From contig JARKIF010000002.1 of NCBI GenBank assembly GCA_029378245.1, forward strand, positions 2,480,001 through 2,544,000: DNA of 64,000 nucleotides. Direction: 5' to 3'. The DNA comes from Roridomyces roridus (taxonomy: Eukaryota; Basidiomycota; Agaricomycetes; Agaricales; Mycenaceae). The notes beneath the pieces are model-generated. The model was not told where the DNA came from and did no database searches. It saw only the letters and a list, made by a program, of their open reading frames with translations. Below are positions 25,223 to 37,829 of this stretch, piece by piece; position 1 is the stretch's first letter; each line of letters starts with the position of its first letter. The translations under genes and the position numbers were made by a program.

Positions 25223-28200
25223 ATGAACCGCAACCCTTCACGTCGGGCGAGTCCCACCGGAACCGCGTTTAGTGGAATTTCCAACTACCGCACCGAATCC
25301 TACCGCAACCTGCGCGACACGAATGTCCCTCCAGTCCCTGCCATCGACTACCGCAGTGTCTCACAGATTCACTTTAATGAACTCGACCAATACCTCGCCG
25401 CTTATCTCGCAAAGGGTATTCACCTGGCTCACTCTTCACTCCAATCCTAATCTTGTTGCAGCTGCCCCAAACTCCCGCTCCACCGCCCGGCAAAAACTCA
25501 CTCGCCTCACCATCCAGCAGTTCCACGAACTCTCGACCGACGTCTACGACGAACTCGTTCGCAGGAAGAACGAAAAGGAAGGCATGGGCATCCGCTGCGC
25601 GTCATAAGCTCGCTCTCTAATTACGTTGCAGTCCCTTTCCTTCCCGTCCGGGAAGAATTCCATCCTAAACGGAACCAAGCGCGCCAGAAGCTCGCAACAC
25701 TCCCTATAACCCGTTTCGAGGACCTCTCGAGCGATGTCTACTTTGAGCTGGCTCGTCGTTATCCCGAGTTCAAGGAAGAGGTGCGTGATATTACTTTGAT
25801 TGAGAGTAACCAACCTAAACGTGCATGCATTCCCAGCCATCAGGCAACGTTACTCCCGGCTCGAACTACGACGACTATCCCGTCTCCGATTTCCCCAACA
25901 ACTCCCCGGCTCGCGCTGCTGGCCGCACCTCTGCCGACCGCCCAGGAGACAGTGGCTATGGGGGCAGCAGTGTTAGCAGCCGACGGCCATCAGAGGATCG
26001 TCGTCGCCCCAGCGAATCCGAATTCTCAACGGGGCGTCGCAGTGCCGACACATACAACGGTCGTACTAGTGGGGATGACTATGCTCCAAGTAGCGGTTCT
26101 CGACGAAAGCCGTCCCAGGATACAACGCGCCGCTCTGAAGATCGGGAACGTGAATACCGACCAGGTCGTGGTGGCGCTCCCAGTGTCACGAGCGATAGCA
26201 GTAACCTCACCGCTCAACAGAGCACGACAGCTACCAGCGGTATGATTATCCCGAACAAGAGCACGATCGAGGAGGAGTACATCGAGGTCCCGTATGGCCG
26301 CGAAGCCCGCGAAAGTGGCAGCTCCACCATCGACGACCGCGATCGCAGTCGCGATCTCGAAGCTGACCCTGAACCGCCGGACTCTGCCAGCGACTATCCG
26401 ATCAGTCCTCAGAGCCCTCCAGGCGGTCTGAGTGCCTTGAGCCAGCGCTTCGAGCTCAAGGACGAGGATGAAGAGCCTGAATACGGTCGCAGGAGTGTTG
26501 GTTCATCTGAACGCGACCGCGGCAGCTCGCGTGGAGGTCGGGCGAGTGTCGACGAGCAGGACAAGGCTCGCCGTGACTACGAGTACCGTATCGCAACCAT
26601 GCAAACTCAGCTCTCTACGCTACAACGGGAGCGTGATGACGCGGATGAACGCGGGCGGCAACTGGAAGCGAGCGAGGAACGTGTCCGGCAGATGGAGGAG
26701 GAACTTGATGTGGTGAGACGGCGCGGCGAAGAGCAGACGACTGCGATGCGTGCATTGCAGCGTGAGCTGGAAGAGCTGCGAGAGACTCGTCTGCTCGAGC
26801 AGGAGCGCGAAGCACGTCAAGCTCAAGAGGACGAGGAGGAATTGCGGATGTTGCGGGAGCGTTGTGACCGCCTCGAAGAAGAGGCTGCCGAGAACGCGCA
26901 GGGCGGTGGCGGTGCGGACCCGGAGATTGTTGACCAGCTTCGGAGTGACATGGAGGGACTACTGACCGAGCTCAGCGACTTGTCGCGTCGGAACGACGAG
27001 CTCATGACTGCAAAGGACGCCGATCTGGTTGTGATCCGGGACCTTGATAGCCAGCTGAAGGACTACAAGCGCAAGTATGAAGCTGCAAAGACGGAATTGC
27101 GCAGTGTTAAAGGTGATTCCAGCCTTTCTATTTTGTTCGTTTTGTCTCATATTCTTTGCAGCAACATCACAGCTATTCTTACAGGCGCCGAAGATGGACC
27201 GCGCAGAAGATCAGCTACCTGTCACAGCGGATGGCGGCGTGCTCGATCTTCACATTACAGCCTTCCTGTCGGCGGTCGACGGTCTTCTCACCGCTGGTCG
27301 GTCAAACGCGCCGTCGCGCGTACTAACACCGATGAAGGCTGTGGTCAACGCCGTCTCGTCCATCATTGACGATGTACGGGCGTTCGAGACCCGGCCTGCA
27401 CGTGAGCGTTCCGATGTCGATGCAGACGCTCTGATGGCTCTGCGTGAGCGTGCCGAGGCCACGCTGAGCAATCTTGTTGCAGCAAGCAAGACACATGCGA
27501 CCAGCGCAGGCATGTCGCCTGTCAGTCTGCTAGATGCAGCCGCTAGCCATGTTGCTGCGACGGTCACCGACATTGGGCGCACTGTGTGCATCCGAAAGGC
27601 TACTCGTGCGGAGCAAGAGCAAGCTTCAGCAAGCACTTACACCCCTGCGTCAAGCACATTCTCGCCATCGTTGAAAACCGTGGATGAGGGCAAGACAACA
27701 ACTCCACCACCAGCACATCAACGCAAGCCAAGCGCCGCCATGTCAGCTGGTTCAATGCGCAGTCCTCGAATAACCGATCGGAGTCCAATGTCGCCGTCAA
27801 GCACATACGATTCACGACGGCGGCGACCGCCATCAGACAACTCGAGTTCGGAAAACACTAACTCTCCACCGCCGATATTCGATCAACCGGCCAATGACTC
27901 GGCCGTTGCCGACGGATCAGAAGACGCATGGGCGGAACTCAAGCCATACCTGGAGGCGCAGACCGAGTCCATCGTGTATGCGATCCAGAGCGTGCTTTCT
28001 GGCGTGCGAAGTCCGACACCGTCACCGACGTTGAACGAAAACCTGACTCAGATCATCACTATCGTATCGAGCATAGTCGCGGTCTGCAACGACAACCTGC
28101 CGCCGGCCACTGCGCAGCAGGGCAACGACATTTTGCGTGAGCTCAGCGAGCACGCGAACAAACTGAGCGAGGTCCAAGCCCTTCCTGAAGTGACGAAAGA

Positions 28201-28270
28201 GTCGCGGCAGGTCATGGCAAAGTCGAGCTTTGCTATTGCGAACGCGATGAAGGGCCTGATGAAGTTGTAG
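25223..28270 (+). CDS. SPA2: polarity scaffold Spa2 (SHD/GIT domain)
   Basis: Polarisome scaffold that concentrates at hyphal tips and links formins and MAPK modules. Exons: 25223-25415, 25462-25581, 25632-25780, 25837-27112 and 27162-28270. Two Spa2-homology repeats lie at the N-terminus (RQKLTRLTIQQFHELSTDVY and RQKLATLPITRFEDLSSDVY). A long disordered region follows, then a coiled coil at about residues 430-620, and a C-terminal helical domain (DGGVLDLHITAFLSAVDGLL ... MAKSSFAIANAMKGLMKL). The second intron (25582-25631) has a GC donor (G|GCATGG), forced by the conserved VPFLPVREEF continuation. No frame break was seen. Confidence 0.88.
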
Positions 28271-28376
28271 TCGTTTTCCATTGGATTCTCGTGTGCTTGT
28301 CAAGTCATTATTATACCCTGCATTTTTGCCACTGTATCATGTATGGAACCACATTAATATGCATTCATGCAGGCTA

Positions 28377-29555
28377 CTACTCTCCCTTGGCCTTTTTCTT
28401 CAAAGCACGGGCTCTGATGCTTTTATGAAGACCATGTGTATACGACACGAATAAGGCCGGTGCAGAAATGACTGTCATGGCATAGTCAATGATTGCATGG
28501 GACCAGAAGGGCGTCGATGTAGCGGGACGGCCACTGAAAGCTGCACCGCAAGGGAGACCGATCTTGGACAAAACCGAGCGAACGAATGCCTTGGGTGTTG
28601 GGATGAGCATTGAGGGACGGCGGATTTTGGAAAGCTTGGAAGTAACGAAATACGTGTTGACATGCTCGACGACGATGCCTTTTCGGCGGACTTCCTCGTC
28701 GAGGGCGGCGCTAAAGGTCGAGAGGAAAGCTTTGGTGCCCGAGTAGGTCGCAAGCATCGGTGAGGGGACCGAACCGGCAAAGGAACCAATGTTGAGGATG
28801 AGACCGCGCTTGCGGGTGACCATGCCTGGGAGGGTGGCGTGCGTGACTCGCAGCGTCGCGCCAACGTTGATGGCCACGATGTCCTTCATCTCGTCGAGTG
28901 GTACATCGACGAGGTAGGCGGGCATCGCGTGAGATTTACCGACGTTGTTGACTGGAATGGTGAACAAGGACCTGGAAGAGGGAAATTAGGACATACCGAG
29001 AACACCAACGTCCAATTCGTCTATAGCGCTGGAGAGAGCAATGTATGCGGCCTCATCGCTGTTGGAAAAGTCGATTACATGCACACGCGTCTTGACGCCG
29101 GAAGCACTCTCTGTTGGCATACGTGAATTTCCGTGTGAGCAACGACCTGTATTCTCACCAATCTCAGCGCCGAGGGTATTCAACAGCGTAGCATTCCGTG
29201 CCACGAGCAAAACATTGAAGCCCGCCTTTCCCAGCTGGAGGGCAAACTCCTTCCCGATACCGTCTGACGCGCCAGTAACGACGGCCCACGCGCCTTTCTT
29301 GGCGCCAAATTTTTTGAGCTAGGTTTCTTGGTTGGCTCGAGAACGATATGGTGACTGGTGAACGTACGCTAGTCCCGGGGAGCAGGAACACCTGACCAAG
29401 CACAGCGAGTGTTTGCGCTCCAAAACGAAGGACCCAGACCGAGCCGACGGCGAGAAGGAGAGATATGTACCACGGCTGGGAGCTGACTGCCGGGAGGGTG
29501 AGCTGAAGAGAAGTACATGTGTGAGGCACTCACCGAACGACTGTGCGGAATCCAT
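28377..29555 (-). CDS. very-long-chain 3-oxoacyl-CoA reductase
   Basis: ER membrane ketoreductase of fatty-acid elongation (yeast Ifa38 type). Five exons: 29534-29555, 29368-29486, 29159-29318, 28997-29110 and 28377-28951. An N-terminal TM segment (ISLLLAVGSVWVLRFGAQTL) precedes the Rossmann fold: WAVVTGASDGIGKEFA (NADPH loop), VNNVGKSHAMP, LNIGSFAGSVPSPMLATYSG and YSGTKAFLSTFS with the Tyr-x3-Lys pair. It ends with a lysine-rich tail ALKKKAKGE, a likely ER retrieval signal. All junctions are in phase. Divergent from the decarboxylase gene. Confidence 0.92.
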
Positions 29556-29804
29556 GTTTGATTGGCCGGAGTTTGAAATTTGATTGCCTTTACTTGGCTG
29601 GAAAATGTGACTTGTTGTCAGCAACAGTCAGCAGCGCGTCCAACGCGTCTGTCTCAAGTGACTGTTCAAGCCGTTCGCCTACGCAAGCTTCAAGATAGCC
29701 GAGGACAATCCCCCCGAATGTTTCGAATTTCCAATGTGACTCGCTTTTTGAATTCGCATAAATAGCGTGTGCGTGTGTCCGCGTAGGTCCCCACCCTCTG
29801 TGCA

Positions 29805-31519
29805 ATGGACGTAGAACAATTCAGAAAGGTAATGTCGCCAGCAATAGTGCACAAGGACAATGACTGAGCCTCACGCCAGGCTGGTTACGCCGCAATAGAC
29901 AAAATATGCGACTACTACATCAATCTCAATTCAAAACGTGTAGTGTCCAATGTCCAGCCAGGCTATCTGGCCCCGCTTCTGCCATCTGCTCCCCCAGAGA
30001 AAGGCGAGGATTTCGACGCAATCGCGGCCGACTATGACCGAGTCATCATGCCCGGTCTGACCCATTGGCAGCATCCTTCCTTCTTCGTGCGTTTCTGAGC
30101 CATCGACAGTTCCGTTGCTTATTGCTGCACAGGCGTACTACCCAACCGCTGCTTCCTTCGAGGGAATTCTGGGGGATCTTTACGCGAACTATGCGTCAAA
30201 CCCGGGATTCAACTGGTCATGCAGCCCGGCCAGCACCGAGCTCGAGGTTATTGTCATGGACTGGGCTGCACAATTGCTCGGTCTGTCCTCGGCATTCCAT
30301 AATTCAGTTGGATTGGGCGGCGGTGTTCTCCAAACGACTGCCTCAGAGTCGGCACTCGTCGCGACCGTGGCCGCCCGTGAGCGTTTCCGCGCTGCGAATC
30401 CGGACAGTGCAATCGAGGACTTGATTATCTATGTAACGACCGAAACCCACTCGTTGGGGCTCAAGGCCGGTCGCGTCCTTGGCTTACAGGTCCGTACGCT
30501 CCCTGTCCGTACAGAGGATCAGTTTGCTCTCCGAGGGAGTGTACTCCAGGAGGCTCTCGAAGAAGACAAGGCTGCCGGTCGCCACCCATTCATTCTCAGT
30601 TTGTTCCTTGCGCTCTCTTGCTACTTGCCTCGATTGACGCGTCCCCAGTGGCGACAGTGGGCTCTACCTCCTCTGGCGCGATAGATAATCTCCCAGAGAT
30701 CAATGCCATTCGTACGTATCCGCAAGCCGCGCATCGTGAGGCTTACACATCTCTCCAGTTCAGGACCATCCCGAGATTTGGCTCCACGTCGATGCCGCAT
30801 GGGCGGGTATTGCCCTCTGTTGTCCTGAATACCGGGAGCTTCTTCATCTAGATGCCATCAACAGTGGTGCGGACTCGTTCTGCACAAATTTCACAAGGTG
30901 AGCCACCGCCAAGTCATCTTACTCTCATCTTACTCGACCTTAGTGGGGCTTGGTCAACTTTGACGCGAGTACCCTGTGGGTCAGGGACCGCAAGTCGCTC
31001 ACTTCGGCCCTGGACATCACACCGCCGTTCCTGCGTACTGCACACGGCGATGCCGGCACCGTCATCGACTATCGGAACTGGCACCTTGCTCTTGGCCGCC
31101 GCTTCCGTTCTCTCAAGGTCTGGTTCGTCCTTCGAGGCTTCGGTGTCCAAGGATTCCAGAAGCACATTCGTCAAGCCATCGAACTCAATCAACACTTCAA
31201 TACCCTTCTTGCAGACTCTGATATACTCGAGCTCGTAACCCCACCGTCGCTCGCGCTCACTGTCTTCCGTGTTGTACCGTCCAAACATTCCGACGTGGAC
31301 GTTGCGGCCCTGAACACACTAAATGCCGAGTTCCATTCTCGACTGACTGCACGCACGGACCTGGTCCTGACACAAACGGTGCTTAACGGCATCTTCTGCG
31401 TCCGCTTGGCTGTCGGCGCGCAACGCACTACCGAAACCCACATTCGGTCGGCGTTTGATGCCATTAACGAGGAAGCACGCGCTGCCCTCGCTGTTTGGAA
31501 TCTTCCGGCCAGGGCATGA
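29805..31519 (+). CDS. aromatic-L-amino-acid decarboxylase-like enzyme
   Basis: PLP-dependent group II decarboxylase, probably acting on tryptophan or tyrosine. Six exons: 29805-29828, 29880-30086, 30133-30598, 30649-30711, 30759-30897 and 30944-31519. Family blocks: THWQHPSFFAYYPTAASFEG, NPGFNWSCSPASTELE, TTASESALVATVAARER, HVDAAWAGIALCCPEYR, and after the lysine WGLVNFDASTLWVRDR, DYRNWHLALGRRFRSLKVW. The catalytic NFHKW lysine motif is broken in this sequence: at 30891-30897 TTTCACAAG lacks one C, throwing the frame just before the intron. If this is sequence error the enzyme is intact; otherwise it is a pseudogene. Substrate cannot be read from the motif alone. Confidence 0.85.
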
Positions 31520-31792
31520 TACTACAAAAGTCATCGATTGACGCCAATGTGCGCGGGGATAGCATTGGATCAAGGACAAGATGTAACAAATGTACATATG
31601 TACGGAGAATGGCGAACGAAATGTGGGGCGTGGTCGTACAACATGCTAGAGATGCAAATGTAATAATGAGACGATAACAATGCCTAGACAAGAAAGCGTG
31701 GTGGTGACATATAAAAATATAAGAAAGGGGGGCAAGGTCATACACGATGCGCCCTTGCGCTCGAGGAAAACATATATGGATACACTGTGTTA

Positions 31793-34700
31793 TCAAACCG
31801 GTTTGCCTTTGAATGTCTGCATCAACGACTTGAGCCCGCCGAAACGTTTCGTCTGCGAGGCATCCGGCTTGGCTTGTGGGGCGGGAGAGAATCCCATCCG
31901 TGTTAGCTTGTTGGCGCTAGCAATGTGACGTGCTAGTTCCCGCTTCTCCCGTCCCGGTGGCATGGGCGCAGTAGACACCCGAGTTAACGGAGGCCCAAGT
32001 TCCGTATCAACAGATTCGAGGCCGTCCAAGGAACTAACCCGACTTAGCCCGACCTCAGCGTCGGGCGTACGAGCCCTACGAACACGATTATTCGCGTGTG
32101 CGACCTGGGCCGCAGTGGCTGCCGCCTGCGCCACGATCGGGATGGTGCGGAGATCAGTCTGCGACGAGACTGCAGAAGTGGAGCGAGAGGAATGATGCGT
32201 CGGCGGGGCTTGAAAAAGAGTTAGAATCTGTCGTGACTGAAAAGAAGACGCGCGTACATTCCGTGGATGGACTGTCAGTGCCGCTGCTCGTGTGCGGCCG
32301 CTTTGGCTCCATGGTTCGTCTGCGTGTTGACGCAGTCTTGTGGTCGAGACTGTTCTGTCGTTCAATACCATTGTCAAGTGGTCGGCGTGTCGAGCTTTGT
32401 TGCGGTCGAGCCTCGGTCGGGGTATCATCCACGGGAGATAGCTCTGGTCTGAACTTCCTTTCAATCTGCAAACTCTCTCCATACGCAGCGAGGCGGGCAC
32501 TCAGCGGCATCCAGCCGGAGCCCTTGCTATCGGCGGAGACGACCGGCATCTCTAGAATATCTTGCAGTTCTTTTTGAACGAGCGCCTCGGCCTGAGCATG
32601 GGATGAAATCAGGCTAAGGTTGATATCCAGAGGCGTATGCGAGCGACGTTCATTCATGTTGGTTGCAGCCTCCCCTTCCGATTGCTCGAGTGGTAACGGA
32701 CTTCGCTGCGGAGGTGTGGCCACTGTGACGATCCGATTCTCGTGAGCGTTCCCACCCGCGCCCATTTGAGGTTCGGGTAATATTGGTGGAGGGTCGCTGA
32801 GACTGAACGGGAACTCTGCTATGATGGTGGGATTTCCGTCTCCATTGGAAAGAGCCGGAGATAGAGAAGATGTCGAAGAGGTTACTGATAACCCACGCGG
32901 GCGAGTGTCGGCCAAGAGGACAGGAGGAGGAGTCCTGACAACCACCCGGAGCCGTGAATTTGGAAGGGGGCGACCGTATGCGTATTCGTCCTCGTCATCA
33001 TCCTCTAGAAAGTGTTTCTCTAGAGCGTCGAGGTCAAAGTCCTGTACAGCGGCAGGCGCAGAATCAGGAAACTCCCTGTCTGTAATCTCATTTCTGATTC
33101 TTGAAAGCGAGCCCGCGCTAGTGCTGCCACGAAGTCCCAACGCCGGGTCACTCCTGCCGGGGCTAGCATCGCCTTTCTTGTTACCCATACTCGATGTCGA
33201 ATCGAACCTGAGGGCTCTGACAGCCGCTGGTGGTGCTACACCACCCGAGATACTGCGACTGTGGTCTCTGAGTATACTCGGCCGCGCGGTTCTGGCAGCA
33301 TCACCAACTACAAATTCGTCGTCAAAGACGGAACCACTCCGATTGCCTGTGCTGCTTCCTCTTGACCCAGAACGATCCCGGACATGGCCTGGGCGAAACA
33401 CGCCGAGTCGTGGAAAGCTGCTAGGTGAGCCCTGATTGCTGTCGCCCATGAAGAGCGCTGGGTCAAACGAAGTGCTCGCTCCCGAGCCGGAACGCTCTCG
33501 GTGCTGGTGCTGAGCAAGGGCGTTGTGAAGATCGACAGCTAGTGGTATGGGAGGACGCGGGGGAGACTTGTGTGTTAGCGGAAGTTGCTGAATTTGCGTA
33601 GAAGGGGACATATTAGTGGGCCGCCGGGGTCCGGGTGATGAATCACCCGACAGAGCAACACTCGATGACGACGAGAAACCGGAGCTTCCCTGCGTAGCGG
33701 TGCGCTCGAGAGGGACGCCTTCAGCTCCCTTCTTGAACATATTCAACAAGGAATATTTGCTAGCAAGCTTGCGGCTCGTGCCGGACCTTGCCGACGATTG
33801 GGCATCCTCTCCTTCGGCATCAGTCCCAGCCGAACGCGGCCGGCGGGGATTGGCTCTTGTGGCCAAAGAGGTCTTGCGATGAACGCTCGGAGGAGCGGGA
33901 TAAGTGATGTGGGGCAAGGAAGGGCGACGGGAGCCTGGATCGATTGGACTCGGACTGGAGTCGTTGGAATAGAAGGTGTACTCCCCGAAAGGTCGTATCG
34001 GTGACGCGGGAGGAGTCATGGACGCAAGGTTAGAGGTTGGTGGCGGTTTGAGCGCCTCGGATGAACCCTTGAGCATGCTGAGTGCCGTGTCCATAGATCG
34101 TTTCATGTGTATGCGCCTTCGAGTAGAGCCTTCTCCTTCACCGGCGGAGCCAGCACGATCTCGACTGGTGAAACGGCCCAGCGGAAGACCAGTCGCTTCT
34201 TGGACGTCCTGGGGTGGTTGTCGCTCGCGCAGGTCACGATCCTTATTGAGGACCCATGTTTTGAGGACTTCAGCACACTCATCCCATCCGTTCTGCCGAG
34301 CAAGCATCTCCGGGGTGACACCATGCTTGTCAGGGCGATCGGCGTGAGCGCCTCGGAGGAGAAGGGCGGTGACGATGCTGGTGTTACCATTCGCAGCCGC
34401 GAAATGAAGAGGAGTGCTCCCAGTCGTGCCGACGATAGGCGCAGAGGTATCCCGGTTTTTGTCATTCGAATAGCGTCGTGGTAGTCTGTGGCCAAAGTTT
34501 AGACGGACTAGAATGGGTTGGACATATAGCGACGCACCGAGGGGCATTAACATCTGCTCCGCGCTCGATGAGAAGTTTCAAGACGCGTTCGTTGCCTCCG
34601 GCTGCAGCGGCATGGAGCGGAAGGACGCCATCTGTAGATCAGATGTGAGCGAAATTGTGGGCGACGACGGCCACAAAACGCACCGAGTACAGAGTTGACC

Positions 34701-34896
34701 GGTTGCCCACGAGCGAGAGCATACTCGACCAGACCGACGTTTCCGGTAGCAGCAGCCGAGTGGAGACCGAGACTCGCAACTAGACAAAGAGGACAATAAT
34801 GAGATATGACGTCGGAGAGGGAGGTAAAGACAAACAGTCTGTGGTAACGTTGAAGCGGGTCTCCGCTGCCTTTCCAGTCCACAGAGGGACGGGCAT
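31793..34896 (-). CDS. ankyrin-repeat protein with long disordered tail
   Basis: About 950 residues. Exons: 34836-34896, 34684-34779, 34538-34631, 32258-34485 and 31793-32208. Three or four ankyrin repeats are at the N-terminus: LHSAAATGNVGLVEYALARG, PLHAAAAGGNERVLKLLIER, STPLHFAAANGNTSIVTALL and RPDKHGVTPEMLARQNG. The piece RLPRRYSNDKNRDTSAP between repeats looks conserved in this fungal family. The remaining 750 residues are Ser/Pro/Arg-rich and probably disordered. The role is unknown; such proteins are commonly scaffolds. The exon 1 splice (GTTTGT donor) is inferred from frame continuity. Confidence 0.7.
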
Positions 34897-35271
34897 GGTG
34901 GTTGGGACCAAGCTTGATCAATACTATTTACTCTTGTTACACACGGCGTCTAACTTGCTTCTTCCTTCCATATCCGATTCTTCCTCGTACCCTCCCATTT
35001 CCAAGGCGACTAGATTGTCTCTCTTCCGAAGATAACTGCTCCACCTGGCCCCACCGACGTCCCCTGCTCTCCAGCCCATCTTTCGAACGCGTCGTCTCGA
35101 GCAGTCTCGAGCAGATTCGAGATTTCTGTCATCTGTGTCCTCGAGGTTTCTCATCAACACTGCTAAAAATTACTCGAAACCATGCGGTTACAACAAGGAT
35201 TATTATACTGGTACACAAAAACACAGGCTGTACATTTTATATCGCAAGCTACAATAAAATATTAACCAAGT
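34897..35271. other. intergenic between two minus-strand genes
   Basis: 375 bp holding the promoter of the ankyrin gene and the 3' end of the Zn2Cys6 gene. No coding or RNA feature seen. Confidence 0.4.
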
Positions 35272-37829
35272 CTACGCTCGGACGCTCGACTCGTAACTCA
35301 TTAGTTTGTTTTCATACGACTTTCCGTCTTCATAAGACATCAACATCGGAAATCGCATAGGTTCTAGGTTGTAGCGGGGCACCTCCTTGCCTTCGGTCGA
35401 TTGGGAGATATATTCCGTCGACAGTCCAAAGGCAGTTTCGGGCGAGTACCATTCGTAAGTTGGGGTCGTGGAAGCCATGTTGGTGATGAAGGGGGTGGAA
35501 GTGAAACCGGCGAGATTCGTGGGGATCCTGTGGAGATCGCTTTCCGTACCAGCTCGGCTACAGAGCTCCTGGACCAATGCCATCAGTGCCTCGCCGCCCA
35601 TCTGCGCGATGGCACCAGTGCTTTGCTCCTCGCTCGCAACCTGGGTCAGAAGCATCGCTGCTTGGTGGACCAGGGTATCGGGATCACCGGGTCGCCCCTG
35701 CCAGCTATTCTCGGGCAGCAGGGACGTAAGGGTAACCGCGCCCTCAAAGAGCGAAAAGCAGCCGCTGAAGCACCAGTTGCTGCCTGTGAGAACGCTATCG
35801 TGGGTTTGTTCATTCCGGCAACGGGTGGCATTGGTGTGGGCATCGCACTGGAGGCGTATGAGGTCGGATGCCAAAGAAACGCAGAGGTTCCGGCTGCGTT
35901 TGCGAGTGCCGTGACCACCCCAGACTCCCATGAAAGCGGGGTCATCCTGGCTCGTGAGTAACGAGAGATGAAGCTTCGAGCGACAGAGCAGGTACCACGT
36001 CGATAGCGTATACCGTTGACGCGACAGGGCCACCGAGTCCTGGGCGTCAAGATCGTCCGACATCGTCTGGTACTCGGATCGGTATTCGGAGTGAAATTCA
36101 GAAGGCAGCTGCGAATCCCATAGCTCGAACTTGCGATCCAGTTCCCAGATGATGGCAGATACCGGAGGTGCGATACCAAAGCACTGGATTTTTTTAGAGC
36201 GCTTCAAATAGAGAACATTGATTTCACACCTTTTCGACTGTTTCGCCGACTAGATGAAGCAATTGGATGAATGCTCTCTGGTACACATTGAAGAAATTGC
36301 GGGTTCCATCGGGGTTAATGGGGGCGGGTACCACGACGTCAGATGTTTCACTGCGAATGACCGTGGGCCGTCCGAGAACCAGTGCATACATCCTATCAAC
36401 GGCCGCGCTGTTAGCTGTATGTCCAGCTGAGCCATCCAAAGAACGTACCTTTCCCAGATGAACATGCCCCACCACGCCCGGCGCCGCAACAGCTTCTCAT
36501 CCTCACTCATCATATCTTCCGACATCTTCTGCCAATCGCACTGAGTTGGGGTCCCGGTGCATACCCACAGCTTCCGCGCAGAGGATAGCGTGGCCGACGA
36601 GCTTCCAAGCTTCGCTGACACGCCCTCTTTCAGCAAGGTGGTCGCACAAGAGCGGAACTGCCAAACTGGCGAGCACCGATCCCTGGGCGGGAGAGGTCCG
36701 CGAAGAGGATGGTCGAGCCATGTACGCGCTCTCGCCGATTCTACGGGCCGCCATAGCATGAGAAAAGAGCTGCTCCGGGCTCGGCATGTCGCTCGTCGAT
36801 TCAAGGCCATCACGAGGCGCGAGGGCGAGAACGGCGAACAAAGGGATAGCCAATTAGGATTGATTTGGGGTTGAGAAACAGGATAGCCCAGCGAACTCCA
36901 CATGTCGTTGCAGATTCCATGAAACCACTGTTCTGGAATCCCGTAGCGCCAGTTGGCATCCTTGAAGAAAGATTGGCAAAGCGATGTCACTATTGAACTC
37001 GAGGGCAGTGCGTGGATGAGACGGAGGACGGAAGCAGAGGCCGTCTCGCTGTGCGGCACGGACTGGAATAGGACGCTGGATTCAGTGGATGGCACGTGAA
37101 GAAGCCGCGGGGATGCTTTAGAACTGATCTGTTTATAGAATTGAGTCTGGGTGTGAAAGGCGACAGAGGGTATTTACCGAATATAGGGCAGACAAAGAAC
37201 TTGCCCTGCCAATGAATTCGCCAAAGTGAGCGATCGACTGCTGCGTCAAAGAGGAAACCGTGTGGTACACGGTGTCTGGCAAGGGAGTGATTATACATTC
37301 ACTCTCGTCTTCCTGCGAATAGGGTTCCGGGGAGGAGTAGGGCGAGTTGGGGTTGGATGCCGAGTGTAGTGATACGACGGATGTGTGTGGAGAATATTCA
37401 TTAGATAGGGAAAGACCGCGGCTGGAAGATTGTGGGCTGGTTTGTGAAAGAGTGTCAAGGGAGTTGTCGGGCCGGGGACGGTTTCGTAGTCTTTCCGCGA
37501 CTACCGTTTGCTCGAGGCTGGCAATGCGGGCGGAAAGGAGTTGAATGCTCGCATCGCTCGTCCCAGGCGGCGGGACAATAGGAGGTCGCGCTGGTGTGGG
37601 ACGCGGAAACGGAACGTTTTCCCAGTGGCAAAGGTGGGAAACGCCTCGGGATACGCACAAGCCGCAGGGAAAGACTCTATCGCACCTCTGAAGGTCTTGA
37701 GTTCATACGATCTTGCATTAGACAGTGGAACGAACATACCTGTCTGCGTTTGGTGCATTCAACGCAGCTTAATCGGAGGCGTCGACGAGTCTTCTTCTCC
37801 TTTTTCCCAGTGTCCGGCGTCGGGGGCAT
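35272..37829 (-). CDS. Zn2Cys6 transcription factor (Fungal_trans)
   Basis: Fungal zinc-cluster regulator. Exon 1 (37740-37829) plus the start of exon 2 give the cluster LSCVECTKRRQRCDRVFPCG, then LCVSRGVSHLCHW, preceded by a basic run KKEKKTRRRLR. A coiled-coil-like segment (IQLLSARIASLEQTVVAERL) follows. The middle region has the Fungal_trans signature: AWKLVGHAILCAEAVGMHRDP and LLRRRAWWGMFIWERMYALV. Introns: 37688-37739, 37129-37177, 36393-36448 and 36184-36229. The segment 36543-36851 is in a different frame from both sides. A base is missing near 36851 (AATTGG) and one is extra near 36543. The target genes are unknown. Confidence 0.8.
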
